Notes: generated by a model from the sequence alone, not told the origin. A stretch of 64,000 nucleotides of DNA from Streptomyces ficellus (GCF_030406405.1 NZ_JAUEPL010000004.1:1-64000), one strand, 5' to 3'; positions 24,897 through 34,414 are shown, counted from the first letter of the stretch. Made by a program: numbers and translations.

Positions 24897-25781
24897 ATGA
24901 CGGATCGCGAACCCCAGGACCCGACCACCCGCCACCCGCGCCCGGACTTCCCCGAGCAGGAGCAGCCGCACCCGGGATGGACCGGCCCGATGGACCCGCC
25001 GCCGGACCACGGTGAGGATTCCTACCGCGGCAGCGGACTGCTGGAGGACCGCGTCGCGGTCGTCACCGGCGGCGACTCCGGCATCGGCCGGGCGGTGTGC
25101 CTGGCGTACGCCCGCGAGGGCGCCGACGTGGTGTTCACCCACCTCCCCGAGGAGGAGCGCGAGGCGCGGGAGACCGTACGGCTCGTCGAGGAGGCCGGCC
25201 GCAAGGCCATCGCCCTGGCCGCCGACAACCGGGACGAGAACCAGTGCCGCGCGCTGATCGAGCGGGTCACCGGCGAGTTCGGCCGCATCGACATCCTGGT
25301 GAACAACGCCGCGTACCAGATGGCCCAGCCGGACGGCATCGAAGCCATCACGACGGAACAGTTCGACCGGGTGATGAAGACCAACCTGTACGGCATGTTC
25401 TGGCTGACCAAGATGGCGCTCCCGCACATCCCCAAGGGCGGCAGCGTCATCAACACCACCTCCGTACAGGCCTACAAGCCCAGTCCGCCGCTGCTCGACT
25501 ACGCCATGACGAAGGGCGCCATCGTCACGTTCACGCAGGGGCTGGCGCAGATGCTCGCGCCGCGCGGCATTCGCGTCAACGCCGTCGCGCCGGGTCCGGT
25601 CTGGACGCCGCTCATCCCCGCGACGATGCCCGAGACCGCCGAGTTCGGGAAGCAGTCGCCGCTCGGCCGTCCCGCCCAGCCCGCCGAGATGGCCCCCGCG
25701 TACGTCTTCCTCGCCTCGTCGGGCGCGAGTTACATCACCGGGGAGATCGTGAACGCCACCGGCGGCACCCCGCTCCCGTGA
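24897..25781 (+). CDS. SDR-family oxidoreductase (YghA/glucose-dehydrogenase-like)
   Basis: A 294-residue short-chain dehydrogenase. The cofactor motif VVTGGDSGIGR is at 55-65, NNAAY at 136-140, and the catalytic Ser189, Tyr202 and Lys206 (YAMTK) are all present. The N-terminal 45 residues (PEQEQPHPGWTGPMDPPPDHGE) are the typical extension of the YghA/YhdF group, which reduces aldehydes with NAD(P)H and is linked to osmotic and general stress. The ATG follows CAGGAGGACACAC. The next gene starts inside its stop codon. Confidence 0.9.
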   Translation: MTDREPQDPTTRHPRPDFPEQEQPHPGWTGPMDPPPDHGEDSYRGSGLLEDRVAVVTGGDSGIGRAVCLAYAREGADVVFTHLPEEEREARETVRLVEEAGRKAIALAADNRDENQCRALIERVTGEFGRIDILVNNAAYQMAQPDGIEAITTEQFDRVMKTNLYGMFWLTKMALPHIPKGGSVINTTSVQAYKPSPPLLDYAMTKGAIVTFTQGLAQMLAPRGIRVNAVAPGPVWTPLIPATMPETAEFGKQSPLGRPAQPAEMAPAYVFLASSGASYITGEIVNATGGTPLP

Positions 25782-26965
25782 GCCCGGCGGCCGGCGCGGC
25801 GGCGCTGTGGCACCGGATCGGCTGGGAGGCCGCGGCGGTGGGGGAGTCCATACGCCGTGCGCTGTCCGGGCCCGGACCCGAGCGGGACATGGCCGTCCAG
25901 TCGCTGAAGGCCGCGGGCGCCGCCATCCTCGCCTGGGCGGTGGCCGGCTGGTGGTGGAAGGCGCCGCTCGCCCTGATGGCGCCCTGGACGGCCGTCGCCC
26001 TCGTACAGAGCACCGTCTACCGGTCCGTGAGGGCGGGCCTCCAGCAGGTCGTCGTCATCGCCACCGGTACGGTGCTGGCGGCGGCCGCCGCCGGCCTCAC
26101 CGGCGACACCATGGCGGCGATGGCGCTCGTGCTGCCCCTCACCGTCCTGCTCGGCAACTACCCCCGCTTCGGGGACCAGGGCATCTACGCCTCCACCACC
26201 GCGCTGTTCGTCCTCGTCTACGGCTCCTACAGCGGCTTCGACATCCTGCACCGGCTGCTGGAGACCCTCCTCGGCGCGGTCATCGGCATCGGAGTGAACG
26301 CCCTGATCCTGCCGCCCGTCCATCTGCGCCACGCCCACGAGTCGCTGTGCCGGCTCCCGCAGGACGGCGCCGAGCTGCTGCGGACCATGGCCGAGGGCAT
26401 CGAGCGCGGTTACGGGCGGCCGGACGCCCAGGAGTGGCACAGCCGCGCCCGCCGGTTCGGCACCCTCCTGGCGGACCTGCGCAACGCCCGTACCTGGAGC
26501 CGCGAGAGCTACCGTTTCAACCCCGCCACCCGCATCCGCCGCCGCCCGGAACCCGAGCTGCCCTCGACCCGGTGGGACGCCGCCTGGGAACGCGTGGCCG
26601 ACCATCTGACCGCGCTCACCGGCATGCTCGCCGAGGCGGCGGGCGACAACCCGAGGCTGCGGCCGCCCCCCGACTCGGTTCTCGGCGAGGTGCCGCCGCT
26701 GCTGCACGCCCTGGCGGACGTGTGCCGCGCCGACTGCCTGGTGCTGTCCGGCGCCGGGCACGGCGACGGTCCCGACCGCGAGGCGGCCATGACCCGGGCC
26801 TGGGCCGCGCACGCCCGCCTCAAGGCCCGCGTGGTCGGCCAGGACCACGAGACGGCCACCTCGGTCGGCGGCCTGGCGGCCGAGACGCAGCAGCTGCTGT
26901 ACGACCTTGAGGACGCCCGGATGGACAACGGGCGCCCTCCGCGTGACGGACCGCCCGACGCCTGA
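25778..26965 (+). CDS. FUSC/aromatic acid exporter-like membrane protein
   Basis: A 395-residue protein: an N-terminal block of about six short helices (residues 45-180; GAAILAWAVAGWWWKAPLALMAPWTAVALV, VLLGNYPRFGDQGIYASTTALFVLVYG) and a C-terminal cytosolic helical domain. This is the layout of the FUSC/ArAE (YccS/AaeB-like) group of exporters of aromatic acids. The start is a GTG overlapping the SDR stop (GTGA), so both are cotranscribed, which suggests that the SDR's product or substrate may be handled here. The DNA after it is a tandem repeat. Confidence 0.8.
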   Translation: MSPAAGAAALWHRIGWEAAAVGESIRRALSGPGPERDMAVQSLKAAGAAILAWAVAGWWWKAPLALMAPWTAVALVQSTVYRSVRAGLQQVVVIATGTVLAAAAAGLTGDTMAAMALVLPLTVLLGNYPRFGDQGIYASTTALFVLVYGSYSGFDILHRLLETLLGAVIGIGVNALILPPVHLRHAHESLCRLPQDGAELLRTMAEGIERGYGRPDAQEWHSRARRFGTLLADLRNARTWSRESYRFNPATRIRRRPEPELPSTRWDAAWERVADHLTALTGMLAEAAGDNPRLRPPPDSVLGEVPPLLHALADVCRADCLVLSGAGHGDGPDREAAMTRAWAAHARLKARVVGQDHETATSVGGLAAETQQLLYDLEDARMDNGRPPRDGPPDA

Positions 26966-26973
26966 GCGGCCGT

Positions 26974-27168
26974 GACCCACGCGCCACCTCACCCACGCGG
27001 CCCTTCACCCACGCGCCACCTCGCCACGCGGGCCTTCACCCACGCGGGCCTTCACCCACGCGGGCCTTCCGCTCACGCGGGCCTTCCGCCCAAGCGGGCC
27101 TTCACCCACGCGGGCCTTCCGCCCACGCGGGCGGTCACCCGCATTGGCCGTCAGCCACGGGCGGCGTC
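26974..27168. repeat. 16-bp tandem repeat array between convergent genes
   Basis: About twelve degenerate copies of ACCCACGCGGGCCTTC (15-17 bases each) fill nearly the whole gap between the FUSC and YihY genes. Copies in the middle are nearly identical and the edges are worn, as in a minisatellite. No gene or terminator hairpin is visible beneath it. Confidence 0.85.
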
Positions 27169-27170
27169 GC

Positions 27171-28208
27171 TCATTTCCCGTCGACACCGTCCCCGGCGCA
27201 GTCCCGGCGGCCCTCCATGGCCTCACGGTCGCGGCGGGACCACGCGCGGGTGTCCCGGGGTTCCACGTAAGGCTCCTCCGTCGCCGGCATGCCCCCGCTG
27301 ATCGCCCGCTGCCGCGCCAGCTCCGCGTCGAGCTCCAGGCCCAGCAGGATGGCGAGGTTCGACAGCCACAGCCAGACCAGGAAGGTGATGACGCCCGCCA
27401 GGGTGCCGTAGGTCTTGTTGTACGAGCCGAAGTTCGCCACGTACAGCGCGAACCCGGCCGACGCGACCAGCCACAGCAGCACCGCCAGCACGCTGCCCGG
27501 GCTGAGCCAGCGGAAGCCCTGGCCGTGGACGTTCGGCGCCCGCCAGAACAGCAGCGCGATCATCAGCACCACCAGCACGATCAGCACCGGCCACTTGGCG
27601 ATGTTCCACACCGTCACCGCCTCTTCGCCGAGGCCGAAGGCCTGGCCCGCGCGCTCGGCGAGCGGCCCGGTGAACACCACGATCACCGCGCTCACCGCGA
27701 GCAGCACCATCAGCACCAGCGTCAGCCCCACCCTCAGGGGCGTCAGCTTCCAGACCGGACGGCCCTCGGGCAGGTCGTACACGGCGTTGGCGGTACGGAT
27801 GAAGGCCCCCACGTACCCGGAGGCGGACCAGACCGCCGCCAGCAGGCTGACGATCGCCACCACGCCGCTGGCCCCCGCGCTGTCCTGCAACTGGCGCACC
27901 GCGTTCCCGAGGATGTCCCGGACCGGGCCGGGAGCCAGCTGCTGGAGGTTGTCCAGAACGGTGCGGGTCGCCGATTCGCCGATCACGCCCAGGGCCGAGA
28001 CCAGGACCAGCAGGGCCGGGAAGATCGACAGGACGCTGTAGTAGGTCAGAGCGGCGGCACGGTCCGGGAGCTCGTCGTCAAGGAACTCCGTGCCGGTGCG
28101 CTTGACGACCGCCCGCCACGACCTCGTGGAAAGGTCGGTCGGTTCGTCGGGCGCCTCGGCGCCGTTTGTCTTGCCCTCTTTTTTCTTGTCCTCACCGGTG
28201 TGTCCCAT
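27171..28208 (-). CDS. YihY/virulence factor BrkB family membrane protein
   Basis: A 345-residue protein with six helices. Characteristic parts are FLDDELPDRAAALTYYSVLSIFPALLVLVSALG, VAIVSLLAAVWSASGYVGAFIRTANAVYDLPEGRPVWKL and NFGSYNKTYGTLAGVITFLVWLWLSNLAILLGLELDAE, which are the YihY/BrkB family core. Some relatives were once called ribonuclease BN; the real role is unclear. The ATG at 28208 is preferred; the frame is open far upstream but that extension is antisense to gabD. Divergent from gabD across 108 bases. Confidence 0.9.
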   Translation of the reverse strand: MGHTGEDKKKEGKTNGAEAPDEPTDLSTRSWRAVVKRTGTEFLDDELPDRAAALTYYSVLSIFPALLVLVSALGVIGESATRTVLDNLQQLAPGPVRDILGNAVRQLQDSAGASGVVAIVSLLAAVWSASGYVGAFIRTANAVYDLPEGRPVWKLTPLRVGLTLVLMVLLAVSAVIVVFTGPLAERAGQAFGLGEEAVTVWNIAKWPVLIVLVVLMIALLFWRAPNVHGQGFRWLSPGSVLAVLLWLVASAGFALYVANFGSYNKTYGTLAGVITFLVWLWLSNLAILLGLELDAELARQRAISGGMPATEEPYVEPRDTRAWSRRDREAMEGRRDCAGDGVDGK

Positions 28209-28316
28209 ACGAGCACGGTTACCCGGCAGGTCGGGCTCAACCCCGCCGGTCCCCGCGTTGCGGGGCCATGACCGGCGCGGCAGGGTCGGGACAGCGACTG
28301 CGAGGAGGATCCACCC

Positions 28317-29714
28317 ATGCCCATCGCGACCGTCAACCCCGCCACCGGCGAGACGCTCAAGACCTTCGACGAGCTGACGCCGGACGGGATCGAACGGTGC
28401 CTTGCCGCCGCCGACGCGGCCTTCCGGCGCTACCGCACCACCGGGTTCGCCGAGCGGGCCCGGCTGCTCGAAAGCGCGGCCGACCTGCTGGAGCGGGACC
28501 AGGAGGACATCGCCCGCACCATGACCACCGAAATGGGCAAGCCCATCACGGCGGCCCGCGCCGAGGTGGCCAAGTGCGTGAAGGCGATGCGCTGGTACGC
28601 GGCCCACGCCGAACGCCTGCTCGCCGACGAGCACCCCGCCGACGCCGACGTCCAGGACGCCGGAGCCGCCCGGGCCCGCGTCCACTACCGGCCACTCGGC
28701 CCCGTGCTGGCCGTCATGCCGTGGAACTTCCCGCTCTGGCAGGTCGTACGTTTCGCCGCGCCCGCGCTCATGGCGGGCAACGTCGGCCTGCTGAAGCACG
28801 CCTCGAACGTCCCCCAGACCGCGCTGTACCTGGAGGAGCTCTTCCGCCGCGCGGGCTACCCCGAGGGCGTCTTCCAGACCCTGCTGATCGGCTACCGCGC
28901 CGTCGAGGGCGTCCTGCGCGACGGCAGGGTGGCCGCCGCCACCCTCACCGGCAGCGAACCGGCCGGCCGCTCGGTCGCCTCCATCGCGGGCGACGAGGTG
29001 AAGAAGACGGTCCTGGAGCTCGGCGGCAGCGACCCGTACGTGGTGATGCCCTCGGCGGACGTCGAGAAGGCCGCCGCCGTCGCGGTCACCGCCCGCACCC
29101 AGAACAACGGCCAGTCCTGCATCGCCGCCAAGCGGTTCATCGTCCACACGGACGTGTACGACGTGTTCGAGGAACGGTTCACGGCGGGGATGGCCGCGCT
29201 GGCCGTCGGCGACCCGATGGACGAGTCCACCGACGTCGGGCCGCTCGCCAGCGAAGCCGGCCGCGACGGCCTGGCGGAGCTCGTCGAGGACGCCCTGCGC
29301 CAGGGCGCGACCGTGCTGTGCGGCGGCCGCCGCCCCGAGGGCCGCGAGGAACGCGGCTGGTTCTACGAGCCCACCGTCCTGACCGGCATCACCCCCGCCA
29401 TGCGGATCCACCAGGAGGAGACCTTCGGGCCGGTCGCCACGCTCTACCGGGTGGCGGACCTCGACGAGGCGGTGAAGGTCGCCAACGACACGTACTTCGG
29501 ACTCAGCTCCAACGTCTGGACCCGCGACGAGGCGGACGTACAGCGGTTCGTACGGGATCTGGAGGCGGGCGGCGTCTACATCAACGGCATGACCGCCTCC
29601 CATCCCGCGCTGCCGTTCGGCGGCGTGAAGCGGTCGGGGTACGGGCGGGAGCTGTCCGGGCACGGCATCAGGGAGTTCTGCAACGCCACCACGGTCTGGC
29701 AGGCCGCGTCCTAG
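28317..29714 (+). CDS. gabD: Succinate-semialdehyde dehydrogenase
   Basis: A 465-residue aldehyde dehydrogenase. The catalytic Cys268 is in NNGQSCIA and the general base Glu234 in LELGGSDP; the nucleotide-binding TGSEPAGRSVA and MPWNFPLW are clear. The start MPIATVNPATGE and the ending PFGGVKRSGYGRELSGHGIREFCN fit the GabD/SSADH branch that oxidises succinate semialdehyde to succinate with NAD(P)+. No GABA transaminase is adjacent, so it could also act on other aldehydes. The ATG follows GAGGAGGATCCACCC. Confidence 0.85.
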   Translation: MPIATVNPATGETLKTFDELTPDGIERCLAAADAAFRRYRTTGFAERARLLESAADLLERDQEDIARTMTTEMGKPITAARAEVAKCVKAMRWYAAHAERLLADEHPADADVQDAGAARARVHYRPLGPVLAVMPWNFPLWQVVRFAAPALMAGNVGLLKHASNVPQTALYLEELFRRAGYPEGVFQTLLIGYRAVEGVLRDGRVAAATLTGSEPAGRSVASIAGDEVKKTVLELGGSDPYVVMPSADVEKAAAVAVTARTQNNGQSCIAAKRFIVHTDVYDVFEERFTAGMAALAVGDPMDESTDVGPLASEAGRDGLAELVEDALRQGATVLCGGRRPEGREERGWFYEPTVLTGITPAMRIHQEETFGPVATLYRVADLDEAVKVANDTYFGLSSNVWTRDEADVQRFVRDLEAGGVYINGMTASHPALPFGGVKRSGYGRELSGHGIREFCNATTVWQAAS

Positions 29715-29751
29715 GCGCCGTCCAGGCCGCGTCTAGGTCGTGTCGTCACCG

Positions 29752-30735
29752 TCACAGCGGCTGGACGACCTCCTCCGGCGGGGGAGGGGGCGGCGGCGTT
29801 CCGTCACCGAACGGGCGCCCGCCCAGCTCCTCGCGGTGGTGCGGGGTCCGCCAGCCGCGCAGGTCCGGGCCGCGCGGCACGATCCGCGTCGGGTTGATGT
29901 CCTCATGGACCATGTAGTAGTGCCGCTTGATGTGGTCGAAGTCGACGGTGTCGCCGAAACCCGGTGTCTGGAACAGGTCTCGCGCGTACGCCCACAACAC
30001 CCGGTCCTCGGTGAGTTTGTTGCGGTTGCACTTGAAGTGACCGTGGTAGACGGCGTCGAACCGGACCAGCGTGGTGAACAGCCGGACGTCGGCCTCGGTG
30101 ATCGTGTCGCCCACCAGGTACCGCTGCCCGGCCAAGTGCTCGGACACCTGGTCGAGCCGGGCGAACAGCCGCGCGTACGCCGCGTCGTACTTCTCCTGCC
30201 GCTTGGCGAATCCGGCCACGTACACGCCGTTGTTGATGTCGCGGTAGACGCGGTCCATCCAGTCGTCGATCTCGTCGCGCAGCGCCTCCGGGTACAGGTC
30301 GGGCGCGCCCTCGCGGTGCAGGGCGCGCCACTCGGTCTCCAGGTCCAGGGTGATGCGCTGGTAGTCGTTGGTCACCAGCTTCCCGCTCGGTACGTCGACG
30401 ATCGCCGGGACGCTGATGCCGCCGTCGTACTCCTTGTCCCTGGCGTGGTACGCCTCGCTCAGGAACGCGATGCCGAGGACCGGGTCGCGGCCGTCCGGAT
30501 CGAGCGTGAACCGCCAGCTCCGCTCGTCCTGGACCGGGTCGGCGACCGCGAGGGGCAGGGCGTCCTCCAGCCCCAGCAGCCGCCGTACCACCAGGCTCCG
30601 GCTCGCCCAGGGGCAGGCACGGCTGACGACCAGCCGGTAGCGGCCCGGCTCGACGGGCCAGCCGTCCCCGCCGTCCGCGGTGATCCGGTCCGTGAAGTGG
30701 CTCGGGGAGCGCTGGAACTCGGCGGAGTCGTTCAC
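29752..30735 (-). CDS. Glutathionyl-hydroquinone reductase (Xi-class GST)
   Basis: A 327-residue protein of the ECM4/YqjG type. The catalytic motif SRACPWASR puts the active Cys at 41; SVPAIVDVPSGKLVTND and the C-terminal helical domain GQRYLVGDTITEADVRLFTTLVRFDAVYHGHFKCN match Xi-class GSTs. They reduce glutathionyl- or, in actinobacteria, probably mycothiol-linked hydroquinones. The start is GTG after GAGAGAGGTG. The Pro-rich end (PPPPPPPEEVV) is local expansion. It converges with gabD and has the MmyB-type regulator gene upstream on the same strand. Confidence 0.9.
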   Translation of the reverse strand: MNDSAEFQRSPSHFTDRITADGGDGWPVEPGRYRLVVSRACPWASRSLVVRRLLGLEDALPLAVADPVQDERSWRFTLDPDGRDPVLGIAFLSEAYHARDKEYDGGISVPAIVDVPSGKLVTNDYQRITLDLETEWRALHREGAPDLYPEALRDEIDDWMDRVYRDINNGVYVAGFAKRQEKYDAAYARLFARLDQVSEHLAGQRYLVGDTITEADVRLFTTLVRFDAVYHGHFKCNRNKLTEDRVLWAYARDLFQTPGFGDTVDFDHIKRHYYMVHEDINPTRIVPRGPDLRGWRTPHHREELGGRPFGDGTPPPPPPPEEVVQPL

Positions 30736-30842
30736 GGTGGCTGCACCTCTCTCGCGACGGCGGACGGGGCGGACGGGTACCCGCCCCGCGCGAGGTATCA
30801 CGCACACCCGGCCCGCGCCGGGCGGGCACGCCGGTGCCCCCG

Positions 30843-31673
30843 CTACGCGTCGGCGCGGGCGCGCAGGGCGGGGACGCGGCGGCGGCGCCGGCGTGCGCCG
30901 GGGTGGAAGTCGAGCAGGATCAGCCGGGACCCGGGCGCGCCCAGCGGCTGCGCGGCGCACATGGTCACCCACCCCCGCCCCAGCTCCGGGTGGCGCAGCG
31001 GCCGCTCGTCGCCGTCCAGGTGGCTGTAGGCGCTCGCCGACTCGTAGATCGACGCGGCCGCCGGATCGGCCAGGACCTCCCGCTCGATCCGGCCGAGCGT
31101 CCGGTCGGAGGGGTCCGCGGCGAGGGCGACCCGTAACTGGGGCAGGAACAGGGGTGCCCACGCGGTTTCCCAGTCCAGCAGGACGGTACGGGCCTCCGGC
31201 TCGACGGCCATCCACCGCATGGTGTTGGCGGGAACCCGGTGACCGGGGAAGAACGCCGCGAAGTGCGCGTTGTGGGCCAGCACGTTCCAGGAGCGGTCGT
31301 TGAGGTACGCCGGTTGGGAGAAGCCCTCCAGGGCGCTCTGCCAGGCGCCCGATATCACCGCGCCGGAGCGCGAGTGGAGCGGGTGCGGCGGGTCCTGGCC
31401 GAGGGCGTACCGCCACAGCGCGATCCACTCCTGCTCGTTCATGCGGAACAGGCGGGCCACGTCCTGGAGGAGATCGACCGGCGGGTTCGGGTAGCGGCCG
31501 GACTCCAGGCGGCCGTAGGTGTCCGGGGCGCGGTGCAGGATCTGGTCGATCTGTGCCTGCGAGAGCCCCCGGGCCCGCCTGCCCTGCCGCGTGGGGCGCG
31601 ACAGGCCGTGACTCTCGGGCGTGATCGACGCCCGGCGCTCGCTGAGCAGGAAACGCAGTGCAGCCTTGTCCAT
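30843..31673 (-). CDS. XRE-family regulator with MmyB-like ligand domain
   Basis: A 276-residue transcription regulator. The N-terminus carries a helix-turn-helix (about 30-85; ARGLSQAQIDQILHRAPDTYGRLESGRYPNPPVDLLQDVARLF). From about residue 100 on, AYLNDRSWNVLAHNAHFAAFFPG and LLDWETAWAPLFLPQLRVALAADPSDRTLGRIEREVLA are the MmyB-like/PAS-type ligand-binding domain found in many Streptomyces regulators. It ends in an Arg-rich tail. Possible target: the adjacent hydroquinone reductase gene 107 bases downstream. Confidence 0.87.
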   Translation of the reverse strand: MDKAALRFLLSERRASITPESHGLSRPTRQGRRARGLSQAQIDQILHRAPDTYGRLESGRYPNPPVDLLQDVARLFRMNEQEWIALWRYALGQDPPHPLHSRSGAVISGAWQSALEGFSQPAYLNDRSWNVLAHNAHFAAFFPGHRVPANTMRWMAVEPEARTVLLDWETAWAPLFLPQLRVALAADPSDRTLGRIEREVLADPAAASIYESASAYSHLDGDERPLRHPELGRGWVTMCAAQPLGAPGSRLILLDFHPGARRRRRRVPALRARADA

Positions 31674-31887
31674 ACGGTTTCTTCCCCAAGGGGGCGGCCG
31701 CCGGTGGTGCCGTGGCCGCCGTGGTGAGCTGTGCACCGCTCGGGGGCCGGGGGCCGCCCGCGAGAACGGACCCGGACCGGAACGGTCGCACGGGTACGCT
31801 GACCCGTCGTACGTCAGCGATCAAGCGTCCGCGTGGTGCGTACATGCGCACGGCGCACACACGCAGGCGTCAACGGGGGCAAGGGCG

Positions 31888-32994
31888 ATGGAGCAGGACA
31901 ATTCCGCGCGCGGCGACGGCGGTTGCGGGGGGTACACCGGTGGCCCGCTCCCCGGGCGGGACGGCGGCCGGTTCTCGGAGTCGGACGGCGGCCCGTTCCC
32001 GGAGCCCGGGGAGCTGTCGGCCGCCGCGAAGGCGCTGTACGCACGGATCACCAGGGGCGGGCGGACCGGCCCGGCGGACGACGCCCCGCTGCGCGAACTG
32101 CTGGCGTGGCGCCTGGTCACCGTCGACCCCGACCTGCCGGAGGCGCCGATCGCCCTGGACCCGCAGGAGGCGGGGCGCCGCCGGCTCGACGAGGGGCTGC
32201 GCGAGCTGGCCACCCGGGCCGCCAGGATGGCGGAGGTACCGGGCGTCGCCGACGAGCTGGCCCTGCACTTCGAGCGCGCCAAGTGGCGTTCGGGCTCGGG
32301 CAGCGAGTTCCTCGCCGAGCCCGAGCAGGTCGGCGCCCGCATCGCGGAGGCCGCCGGCCGGGCCGAGACGGAACTGCTGACCGCCCAGCCGATGGGCCCC
32401 CGTGGCGGTGAGGCCCTGGAGGCCGCGCTGACCCGCGACGCCCGCGCGCTGGCCCGCGGGGTGAGCGTGCGGACCCTGTACCGCGACGGCGAACGGGACG
32501 ATCCGGCGACCCGCGACTGGGTGACCCGGATGACCGCGAAGGGCGCCCAGTTCCGTACGCTGGCCGCGCCCTTCCAGAGCTGCGTCGTCGTCGACCGGCG
32601 CCAGGCGTTCATCCCCGACCACGTGGTCAACTCCAGCCCCACGCACGCCGCCTGGCATGTGATGGACCGGGCCCTGGTCGCGTTCATCGCCGAGGGCTTC
32701 GAGGACGCCTGGCGCCGCGCGGACATCTGGCACGGCGACCCGCGGCGGGCCGTTCCCGGCGGCGGTGGCGGACTCACGCGCCGCCAGCGCGAGATCCTCA
32801 TCGACACCGCGGCCGGCATCGACCAGCGCATCACCGCCCGGCGCCTGAACATCGGACTGCGCACCCTCACCAAGGAGCTGGGCGTGCTGCGCGCCCGCTG
32901 GGGCGTGTCCACCCTCGCGGCGCTCTCCTACCAGTGGGCCCTGTCCGCCGAGCGCCGCCAGATGACCGACGAGGCGCCGGACGCGGACGCGTGA
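31888..32994 (+). CDS. LuxR-type HTH regulator with TrmB-like N-part
   Basis: A 368-residue regulator. The first 40 residues are Gly-rich and unstructured. Residues about 40-260 resemble the TrmB/phospholipase-D-like sensor part of Streptomyces helix-turn-helix regulators (ALYARITRGG, VSVRTLYRDGERDDPATRDWVTRMTAKGAQFRTLAAPFQSCVVVDRRQAFIPD). A LuxR-type HTH is at about 295-350 (LTRRQREILIDTAAGIDQRITARRLNIGLRTLTKELGVL). It lies divergent from the MmyB regulator. Targets unknown. Confidence 0.82.
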   Translation: MEQDNSARGDGGCGGYTGGPLPGRDGGRFSESDGGPFPEPGELSAAAKALYARITRGGRTGPADDAPLRELLAWRLVTVDPDLPEAPIALDPQEAGRRRLDEGLRELATRAARMAEVPGVADELALHFERAKWRSGSGSEFLAEPEQVGARIAEAAGRAETELLTAQPMGPRGGEALEAALTRDARALARGVSVRTLYRDGERDDPATRDWVTRMTAKGAQFRTLAAPFQSCVVVDRRQAFIPDHVVNSSPTHAAWHVMDRALVAFIAEGFEDAWRRADIWHGDPRRAVPGGGGGLTRRQREILIDTAAGIDQRITARRLNIGLRTLTKELGVLRARWGVSTLAALSYQWALSAERRQMTDEAPDADA

Positions 32995-33366
32995 CGTGCG
33001 GTGGGGGTGCGATTCCGGCCGGGAGGACGCGGGTTGGCCGAAGGTTTTTCACCGAAGAAGCATCAGAAGAAATCCCTTGAGGATTGCTGCATCCTGGACG
33101 GGTTGATCGGCACGCCCACGCCGGGCGCTGGCGGTCCGCGTAACCGCTATTACGGGGGGCGTTATCCGCGCCTCATGCCAGAACCGGGCAACGCAGGGCA
33201 CGGGCAGCGTGTCCTGCCGGGCATCGCGTGGATACCGCAAGGTCGAGCCAGGGCCTTCCGGGCCGCCACACCGAATCCTCGGTACGTCCCCCGTGATAGG
33301 GCCCTCCTCAGAGACGGCCCTTCTGAGACATGGCACTGCCTGGGAGACGGCACTGCCTCGGAAATC
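32995..33366. other. Intergenic stretch, lower GC, short direct repeats
   Basis: The 372 bases between the LuxR-type and PHP genes are less GC-rich at the left (AAGGTTTTTCACCGAAGAAG) than the flanks. At about 33310-33360 a GAGACGGCACTGCC-type unit occurs in about three imperfect copies. No frame with a ribosome site and family match was seen; a small RNA cannot be excluded. Confidence 0.4.
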
Positions 33367-34401
33367 TCAACCCATCGGCTCCGGTGCCCGCCGGGTGCGC
33401 GTCCAGGTGAGGAGCTGGTCGGCCGACCAGGTGTTGATCACCCGGTCGGCGGGCACACCGCACTCCTCCGCCCGCGCGCAGCCGAGGATCTGCCAGTCCA
33501 GCTGCCCCGGCGCGTGCGCGTCGGTGTCCACGGCGAAGAACACCCCCGCGTCCACCGCCTGCCGCAGCAGCCGCCGGGGCGGATCCAGCCGCTCCGGGCG
33601 GCTGTTGATCTCCACGGCCGTACCGGACTCGGCGCACGCCGCGAAGACCCGTTCCGCGTCGAACTGCGACTCCGGCCGCCCCCGGCCGCTGAGCAGCCGC
33701 CCGGTGCAGTGGCCGAGCACGTCCACCAGGGGGTCGCGCACGGCCCTGAGCATGCGCCGCGTCATCGCCGGCGCGTCCATCCGCAGCTTGGAGTGGACCG
33801 AGGCGACCACCACGTCCAGCCGGTCCAGCAGCTCCGGCTCCTGGTCCAGCGAACCGTCCAGCAGGATGTCGCACTCGATGCCGGTCAGCAGCCTGAAGGG
33901 CGCCCATGTCTCGTTCAGCTCGGCCACCACGTCCAGTTGCTCCCGCAACCGCTCCGCCGACAGGCCCCGCGCCACGGTCAGCCGCGGTGAATGGTCGGTC
34001 AGGGCCGCCCACTCGTGACCCAGCGCCGCCGCGGCCCGCCCCATGGCGTCGATCGGGCTGCCGCCGTCCGACCAGTCGGAGTGCGTGTGGCAGTCGCCGC
34101 GCAGCGCCGCCCGCAGCCGGGCGCCCGGCCTCTCGTCCGGCGCGTCCCCCAGCTCGCTCTCCAGCCGCTCCAGGTACGCCGGTACCCGCCCGGCGAGGGC
34201 CTCCCGCACCACCTGCGCCGTCTTCGGCCCGACGCCCTTGAGGTTCTCCAGCGTCCCGGCCGCCGCCCGCTGGGCGGTTTCGCCCTCGCCGAGCGCGGCC
34301 AGGGCGGCGGACGCGGTACGGAACGCCCGCACCCGGTACGTCGGCGCCTGCGACCGCTCCAGCAGGAACGCGATCCGGTCCAGCGCCTCGACGGGGTCCA
34401 T
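33367..34401 (-). CDS. PHP-domain protein with HhH N-terminus (PolX-like C-domain)
   Basis: A 344-residue protein. The N-terminus (1-80) is helical with a helix-hairpin-helix LKGVGPKTAQVV (54-65). The PHP phosphoesterase domain follows from about 100: CHTHSDWSDGG gives the HxH pair His105/His107, and ALTDHSPRL, GIECDIL, DVVVASVHSK, LGHCTGR and INSRPERLDPP, DTDAHAP supply the other metal ligands. This is the C-terminal half of a PolX-type architecture without the polymerase palm. A trinuclear-metal phosphoesterase, possibly acting on DNA ends or nucleotides. The start at 34401 is 13 bases after the phosphatase gene. Confidence 0.88.
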   Translation of the reverse strand: MDPVEALDRIAFLLERSQAPTYRVRAFRTASAALAALGEGETAQRAAAGTLENLKGVGPKTAQVVREALAGRVPAYLERLESELGDAPDERPGARLRAALRGDCHTHSDWSDGGSPIDAMGRAAAALGHEWAALTDHSPRLTVARGLSAERLREQLDVVAELNETWAPFRLLTGIECDILLDGSLDQEPELLDRLDVVVASVHSKLRMDAPAMTRRMLRAVRDPLVDVLGHCTGRLLSGRGRPESQFDAERVFAACAESGTAVEINSRPERLDPPRRLLRQAVDAGVFFAVDTDAHAPGQLDWQILGCARAEECGVPADRVINTWSADQLLTWTRTRRAPEPMG

Positions 34402-34414
34402 CCGGGCCTCCTCA

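Noticed and set aside
27171..29663. 830-codon minus-strand frame containing the YihY protein
   Set aside because: Only the part below 28208 is family-like; the upstream part is antisense to gabD.
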